From an uncultured Oscillospiraceae bacterium (lineage in GTDB: Bacteria > Bacillota > Clostridia > Oscillospirales > Oscillospiraceae), in assembly GCA_905236265.1 (NCBI GenBank), contig CAJOOV010000275.1:1-9954 (forward strand): a stretch of DNA of 9,954 nucleotides, in the 5' to 3' direction. This document shows, one piece after another, positions 6,207 to 9,954 of the stretch (position 1 is its first letter; each line of letters begins with the position of its first letter). The position numbers and the translations under genes were made by a program. A model generated the notes under the pieces. The model saw only the letters and a program-made list of their open reading frames with translations, did not search any database and was not told the DNA's origin.

Positions 6207-7976
6207 ATGAAAAAGCTGATTGACCAGATTTCTTCTGTCCTTGCCGCAGGCTTTCAGACGGCGGGCTATGACCCTGCGCTGGGGAAGGCGGTGGTGTCAA
6301 ACCGGCCTGACCTGTGCCAGTACCAGTGCAACGGCGCCATGGCAGGGGCGAAGCAGTACCATAAAGCTCCCTTCGTGATTGCAGAGGAGGTAGTGAAGGC
6401 CATCGGGGACAACCCCATGTTCTCCAAGCTGGAGATGGTGCGTCCGGGTTACATTAATCTGGATCTCTCCCCGGCGTTTCTCGCCTCTGCCATGGCTGAG
6501 CTGGAGGCAGACCCTATGCGGGGCGTGGAGCGTGCGGAGCATCCTTTGTCCATCGTGGTGGATTACGGCGGCCCCAACGTGGCAAAGCCTCTGCATGTGG
6601 GGCATCTCCGCTCTGCCATCATCGGTGAGAGCATTAAGCGCACCTGCAGGTTTTTGGGGCACCGTGTGATCGGTGACGCCCATCTGGGAGACTGGGGTCT
6701 GCAGATGGGACAGATCATCACGGAGCTGCACGAGCGTCAGCCGGAGCTGCCCTATTTTGACCCGGAGTTTCAGGGAGAGTATCCTGCCGAGGCGCCCTTC
6801 ACCATCTCCGATCTGGAGGAAATCTACCCCGCCTCCAGCAAGCGCTGCAAGGAGGATGAGGCGTATAAAAAGGCGGCGCAGACGGCTACCTATGAGCTGC
6901 AAAACGGACGGCGGGGCTACCGTGCCCTGTGGAAGCACATTGTGGATGTGTCCGTGGCAGATCTGAAGAAGAACTACAGCGCCCTGAACGTGGACTTTGA
7001 TCTCTGGTACGGGGAGAGCAATGCCCAGCCGGACATCCCGCCCATGGTGGAGATGATGAAGGAGAAGGGCTATGCCTACCTCAGCGACGGCGCTCTTGTG
7101 GTTGACGTTCAGGAGGAGAGCGACACAAGGGAGGTGCCTCCCTGCCTGATTCTGAAATCCGACGGCGGCGCTCAGTACGAGACCACGGATCTCGCCACGA
7201 TTGTCCAGCGCCAGCGGGACTTCCAGCCGGACAGGATGATCTATCTGGCAGATAAGCGTCAGGAGCTGCACTATGTGCGCTGCTTCCGCTGCGCCTATAA
7301 GACCGGGCTGGTGGATGCGGACAAGTGCTCTCTGGAATATGTGGGCTTCGGCACCATGAACGGCAAGGACGGCAGACCCTTCAAGACCCGTGAGGGCGGT
7401 GTGCTTCGGCTGGAGACCCTGATCCGGAGCGTGGAGGATGCTGTCTACGAAAAGGTGATGAGCAACGGCACCATCTCAGAAGAGGAGGGCAGGGACGTTG
7501 CCCACAAGGTGGGCATTGCCGCCATCAAGTACGGCGACCTCAGCAACCAGCCTGCCAAGGACTATATCTTCGATCTGGATAAGTTTGCCTCCTTTGAGGG
7601 CAATACCGGCCCCTATATCATGTATACCATGGTGCGCATCAAGTCCATTCTGGCGAAGTACCGTGCGGCCTATCCTGAGGCTGAGACGGGCATCATCCTG
7701 CCCCCGGAGAGCAGGAGCGAGACGGAGCTGGCTCTGGCGCTGTGCCGGTTTAACGAGGCTGTGTATGAGGCCTATGAGCAGAAGGCACCCAACCGCCTGT
7801 GCCGCTATGTCTATGACCTCACCGGGGCGCTGAACCAGTTCTATGTGGAGCACAATATTATGAAGGAGCCGGACGGGGTGCGTCAGGCGGGCTATATCGC
7901 ACTGATTACGCTGGTGCTGCACGTTTTGGAGTCTGCCATTGACCTGCTGGGCTTTGAGGCGCCGGAGCGGATGTGA
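6207..7976 (+). CDS. argS: Arginyl-tRNA synthetase
   Basis: 589 aa, close to the usual 550-590. This cytoplasmic class I enzyme charges tRNA-Arg with arginine using ATP. Domains in order: N-terminal ArgS-specific domain (about 1-88); catalytic Rossmann fold with GGPNVAKPLHVGHLRSA (121-137), whose HVGH is the HIGH motif; AHLGDWGLQMGQ (158-169); YETTDLAT (324-331); DKRQELHY (349-356); and a KMSKS-loop equivalent FKTREGG (392-398), degenerate as is normal for ArgS. The DALR-type anticodon-binding domain occupies roughly 465-589 (FEGNTGPYIMYTMVRIKSI at its start, and LCRYVYDLTGALNQFY). The start at 6207 has GTGAGG 8 bases upstream. It is transcribed from its own promoter and divergent from the alcohol dehydrogenase operon. 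No clear terminator follows: GCCGC (7980-7984) can pair with GCGGC (7994-7998) but no T-run follows, so some read-through into the adaptor gene is possible. Confidence 0.97.
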   Translation: MKKLIDQISSVLAAGFQTAGYDPALGKAVVSNRPDLCQYQCNGAMAGAKQYHKAPFVIAEEVVKAIGDNPMFSKLEMVRPGYINLDLSPAFLASAMAELEADPMRGVERAEHPLSIVVDYGGPNVAKPLHVGHLRSAIIGESIKRTCRFLGHRVIGDAHLGDWGLQMGQIITELHERQPELPYFDPEFQGEYPAEAPFTISDLEEIYPASSKRCKEDEAYKKAAQTATYELQNGRRGYRALWKHIVDVSVADLKKNYSALNVDFDLWYGESNAQPDIPPMVEMMKEKGYAYLSDGALVVDVQEESDTREVPPCLILKSDGGAQYETTDLATIVQRQRDFQPDRMIYLADKRQELHYVRCFRCAYKTGLVDADKCSLEYVGFGTMNGKDGRPFKTREGGVLRLETLIRSVEDAVYEKVMSNGTISEEEGRDVAHKVGIAAIKYGDLSNQPAKDYIFDLDKFASFEGNTGPYIMYTMVRIKSILAKYRAAYPEAETGIILPPESRSETELALALCRFNEAVYEAYEQKAPNRLCRYVYDLTGALNQFYVEHNIMKEPDGVRQAGYIALITLVLHVLESAIDLLGFEAPERM

Positions 7977-8007
7977 TTTGCCGCAAGGGAACAGCGGCGG
8001 GCGAATG

Positions 8008-8050
8008 TTCATGATTTGTTCACAGTTTGTACACTTCATTTCGTTAGTAT
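8008..8050 (+). promoter_or_regulatory. Three 11-bp direct repeats and a -10 box before the efflux adaptor gene
   Basis: TTCATGATTTG (8008-8018), TTCACAGTTTG (8019-8029) and TACACTTCATT (8030-8040) are head-to-tail units with an exact 11-bp period; the first two match at 9 of 11 positions and the third is weaker. A -10-like TAGTAT sits at 8045-8050, but no good -35 box is found at the right distance. Repeats of about 11 bp covering the -35 area are typical of OmpR/PhoB-family response regulators, so activator-dependent transcription of the gene at 8081 is inferred. The regulator is not in this window. Confidence 0.5.
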
Positions 8051-8080
8051 TGTAAAACGATCAACAGGAGACAGGGGGGG

Positions 8081-9655
8081 ATGAGATTGGCAGAGTCCGA
8101 GGAAAATCAACAGCATGTGCAGAAGCGCTGGATGGTGGTGACCGTTATAGCGGTGCTTGCGCTGGTCTTCCTGATTCCCTTTATCAGGCAGGGCGGAGCG
8201 AGGGTAGATACCAGCGTAGAGGTGGAGACCGTTCCCGCTGAGATTGGAAACATCCGGGAGACTACCTCCGGCGCAGGCAAAATCACCGGAATGGAGCACT
8301 GGGATGTGGCGGCGCCCTTCTCCGGCGTGCTTGCCGCATGGAGGGCTCCGGACGGGGCGCAGGTTCAGCAGGGTGACGTGCTGGCGCTGTACGATACCCA
8401 GTCCATTGACGAGGAGATTGACGACACGCTGACCCGGCTTGAGGAGCTGGACGATCAGATTCAGGCGCTGGGGAAGCAGACGGATTTTACCCTTACCGCA
8501 GAAGAAGCGGGAGTGGTTAAGGAGCTTTCCGTCAGCCGGGGAGATGATACACAGGGGCAGACGCTTGCCCTGCTGTCCACCGATGGTCTGCTCAGGGTGA
8601 GCTTCATCTGTGAGGAGAGCAAGCTGCCGGAAAAAGGCAAGCGTGTGACGATTTATGCCCAGTCGGAGCGGTATGAAGGCATCGTAGAGGACGTGGAAGG
8701 ACAGACAGTGACAGTCACCCTTGAGGATGAAGGGGACATTCCACTGGAGACAGAGGCAGAGGTGCTGAACCGTGTAGGGGATGTACTGGGGCAGGGCAAG
8801 GTAGAGTTGAATGCGCCGCTGGAAATCACAAGCGAGCGCAGCGGCATTGTGGCTCAGGTTCTATGCGCCGTGGGAGACGAGGTAGACGAGGGACAGGCGC
8901 TGATTCAGTGTATCGACACCGGACTGCAGGACAACTGTCAGGAGCTGGTGGAAAAACGGAGAGAAACAGTGGAGCTTCTCCTCAGTCTGCGCAGCTTCCG
9001 GGACAAACCGGAAATACTGGCGGAGAATACAGGCGTGGTGTCGAATATAGAAGTGAAGGAAGGGGAGATACTGAAGCAGGGGGAAATGCTCTGCCGTATT
9101 TCCTCTCAGAATCAGTATCTGATTGAACTGACCGTTCCCGTGCGAAACGCAGACCGGATCAAGGCGGGGCAGCGGGTTCTGCTCCACTTCGGGGAACAGA
9201 CCTTTGACGGCACGGTTGCCAGAGATGTGAGCGACACGGACAGGGGCAGCGCTGTGTGCAATGTTCTTGCCACCATGGAGAGTGACGGAAATCACCGGGT
9301 GGGGGAAGAGACAAAGGCTGAAATCATATTGGGAGAGCGAAACAGTGTCGTGTTGATTCCGGCAAAAACGGTGACGCTGGAGGAGGACGGCACGGAGACA
9401 GTGGATGTGGCCTACGGAGACGGACTGAACCATAGCTGCAGCATCCTCACCGGACTGAATAACGGAACCATGGTGGAGGTAGTGGAAGGAATTGAAGAGG
9501 GGGATCAGATTGTCGTATCCTCCCGCATTGTAGAGACAACCTTCTATTCCCTGTTTAACCATGAGTGGATCGTGAACCAGAAGGAAGGCCCTTCCGAGGA
9601 GGGGCTGGTTTCGGAAGAGGAGACCCCCACGGAAGAAGAGACAAAGCCGGATTGA
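8081..9655 (+). CDS. HlyD/MFP-type efflux adaptor, membrane-anchored, with duplicated core
   Basis: 524 aa. One N-terminal membrane segment (about 17-35, WMVVTVIAVLALVFLIPF) after a short cytoplasmic head, the rest extracellular. The core is doubled. Unit 1: biotinyl/lipoyl half near 76-105 (SGVLAAWRAPDGAQVQQGD), short acidic helical hairpin 107-133, second half near 142-166 (AGVVKELSVSRGD), beta-barrel about 170-245. Unit 2: half at 250-279 (SGIVAQVLCAVGDEVDEGQ), helix 281-308, half at 316-341 (TGVVSNIEVKEGE), barrel about 343-415. A membrane-proximal region (about 420-485) and a Glu-rich tail (500-524) follow. In Gram-positives such adaptors usually work with ABC transporters (MacB-like) to export peptides, lipids or drugs, but no transporter gene follows; a terminator closes the gene. 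The start is supported by CAGGAG (8065-8070) and the position of the membrane segment. No lipoprotein box is seen. Confidence 0.85.
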   Translation: MRLAESEENQQHVQKRWMVVTVIAVLALVFLIPFIRQGGARVDTSVEVETVPAEIGNIRETTSGAGKITGMEHWDVAAPFSGVLAAWRAPDGAQVQQGDVLALYDTQSIDEEIDDTLTRLEELDDQIQALGKQTDFTLTAEEAGVVKELSVSRGDDTQGQTLALLSTDGLLRVSFICEESKLPEKGKRVTIYAQSERYEGIVEDVEGQTVTVTLEDEGDIPLETEAEVLNRVGDVLGQGKVELNAPLEITSERSGIVAQVLCAVGDEVDEGQALIQCIDTGLQDNCQELVEKRRETVELLLSLRSFRDKPEILAENTGVVSNIEVKEGEILKQGEMLCRISSQNQYLIELTVPVRNADRIKAGQRVLLHFGEQTFDGTVARDVSDTDRGSAVCNVLATMESDGNHRVGEETKAEIILGERNSVVLIPAKTVTLEEDGTETVDVAYGDGLNHSCSILTGLNNGTMVEVVEGIEEGDQIVVSSRIVETTFYSLFNHEWIVNQKEGPSEEGLVSEEETPTEEETKPD

Positions 9656-9669
9656 GTCCGGCTGCAGGA

Positions 9670-9702
9670 AACCCGTCGGTTAGCGCCGGCGGGTTTTGTT
9701 TT
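9670..9702 (+). terminator. Intrinsic terminator of the adaptor gene
   Basis: AACCCGTCGG (9670-9679) pairs with CCGGCGGGTT (9686-9695), 10 pairs with one G-T, around a 6-base loop, followed by TTGTTTT. It lies 15 bp after the stop codon and makes the adaptor gene monocistronic in the downstream direction. Confidence 0.9.
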
Positions 9703-9747
9703 GAAAGGGTCAAGCCGAAAAAAACTGAAAAACCCCGAAAAAAGGGG

Positions 9748-9776
9748 TTGACAAGGGAAGAAGAGCGTGGTAGTAT
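9748..9776 (+). promoter_or_regulatory. Upstream tandem promoter (P1) of a probable rRNA operon
   Basis: Perfect TTGACA (9748-9753), a 17-bp spacer and TAGTAT (9771-9776). An A-rich stretch upstream (9717-9743) could act as an UP-type element. AACCCC (9731-9736) and GGGGTT (9744-9749) form an inverted repeat overlapping the -35 box. Confidence 0.82.
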
Positions 9777-9850
9777 ACACAAGCTGTCCGCAAGGGCAAG
9801 CCGCAGCGAGCTGCGCCCCAAAAGAATTTAAAAAAATTCGAAAAAAGGGG

Positions 9851-9879
9851 TTGACAAGTGAGCGACGAGCGGCTATAAT
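9851..9879 (+). promoter_or_regulatory. Downstream tandem promoter (P2) of a probable rRNA operon
   Basis: Perfect TTGACA (9851-9856), a 17-bp spacer and perfect TATAAT (9874-9879), preceded by an A-rich tract (9821-9846). This is the strongest promoter in the window by consensus. The predicted start is near 9886, in the AAGCTGTCC block shared with P1. Confidence 0.88.
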
Positions 9880-9885
9880 AAATAA

Positions 9886-9954
9886 GCTGTCCACGAGAGC
9901 GGCACAGCGGTCTGTATCTTGTAAATTAAACAACGTGAAACAAACGAAGCACCA
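9886..9954 (+). other. Leader region, probably of a 16S rRNA operon continuing past the window
   Basis: No ribosome site or open frame of interest is present. The stretch with CTTGTAAATTAAACAACGTG (9919-9938) resembles the leaders and spacers of Firmicutes rRNA operons, and tandem consensus promoters of this type normally drive rRNA. The 16S gene itself is not in the window, so this is inference; a tRNA cluster or another stable RNA would also fit. Confidence 0.6.

Larger units (their letters stand above)
9736..9892 (+). repeat. 103-bp-offset promoter duplication
   Basis: The 20-bp block CGAAAAAAGGGGTTGACAAG occurs identically at 9736-9755 and 9839-9858, and AAGCTGTCC occurs at 9781-9789 and 9884-9892. 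Both pairs have the same 103-bp offset, so a whole promoter-plus-start-region module is repeated. The sequence between the conserved blocks has diverged. Confidence 0.88.

Noticed and set aside
6046..6300. N-terminal extension of the alcohol dehydrogenase to 6300
   Set aside because: It would read through both divergent promoters and the argS start; the family's N-terminus matches the start at 6045, which has its own ribosome site.
6297..7271. A 324-codon open frame on the minus strand inside argS
   Set aside because: Antisense to a conserved part of arginyl-tRNA synthetase; its composition is Leu/Val/His-rich as in mirror frames, and no domain is seen.
9544..9933. A minus-strand frame across the terminator and tandem promoters
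   Set aside because: It covers strong regulatory sequences and part of the adaptor gene in antisense, has no domain and is likely a chance frame.

Overview
The window looks like chromosomal DNA from an anaerobic Gram-positive bacterium of the Clostridia, probably a gut-type lineage of moderately high GC. This rests on strong AGGAGG-type ribosome sites, sigma-A promoters of TTGACA/TATAAT type with 16-17 bp spacers, GC-hairpin/T-run terminators, a BspA-like leucine-rich-repeat surface protein, a YqhD/butanol-dehydrogenase-type alcohol dehydrogenase and a DUF5685-type protein. No species can be named from the sequence alone.

Layout. (1) 1-847, minus: the N-terminal 282 codons of an M20-family aminoacyl-histidine dipeptidase (PepD), running off the left edge. 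(2) 848-1264: no protein gene. It holds a foldable four-way-junction RNA candidate (940-1024) with a good minus-strand promoter whose predicted start falls on the first base of the closing stem, a good plus-strand promoter (890-918) pointing the other way, and a strong plus-strand terminator (1141-1182) ahead of the next gene. (3) 1265-3271, plus: a secreted LRR_5 (BspA-like) protein ending in three 88-residue FN3-like repeats. (4) A bidirectional terminator at 3279-3309 separates it from a three-gene minus-strand operon, 6045 to 3308: iron-containing alcohol dehydrogenase, a DUF5685-like all-alpha protein, and a J-domain/TPR-like protein with a cysteine-rich tail. The genes are 3 bp apart or overlap by 4 bp. 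(5) A 161-bp divergent control region carries back-to-back promoters and a 15-bp perfect palindrome. (6) 6207-7976, plus: arginyl-tRNA synthetase. (7) 8081-9655, plus: a membrane-anchored HlyD/MFP-type adaptor with a duplicated adaptor core, behind three 11-bp direct repeats, and closed by a terminator. (8) 9736-9954: two tandem strong promoters in a 103-bp repeat unit and a leader that looks like the start of an rRNA operon lying just beyond the right edge.

Most genes are housekeeping or metabolic. The parts that are less explained are the RNA candidate with its opposing promoters, the DUF5685/J-domain pair (Cys-rich, with Asp-rich motifs resembling isoprenoid synthases in one partner), and the duplicated orphan efflux adaptor. 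The surface-protein gene is visibly less GC-rich in its LRR part than its neighbours and may have been acquired separately. I see no CRISPR array, transposase, integrase or tRNA gene.
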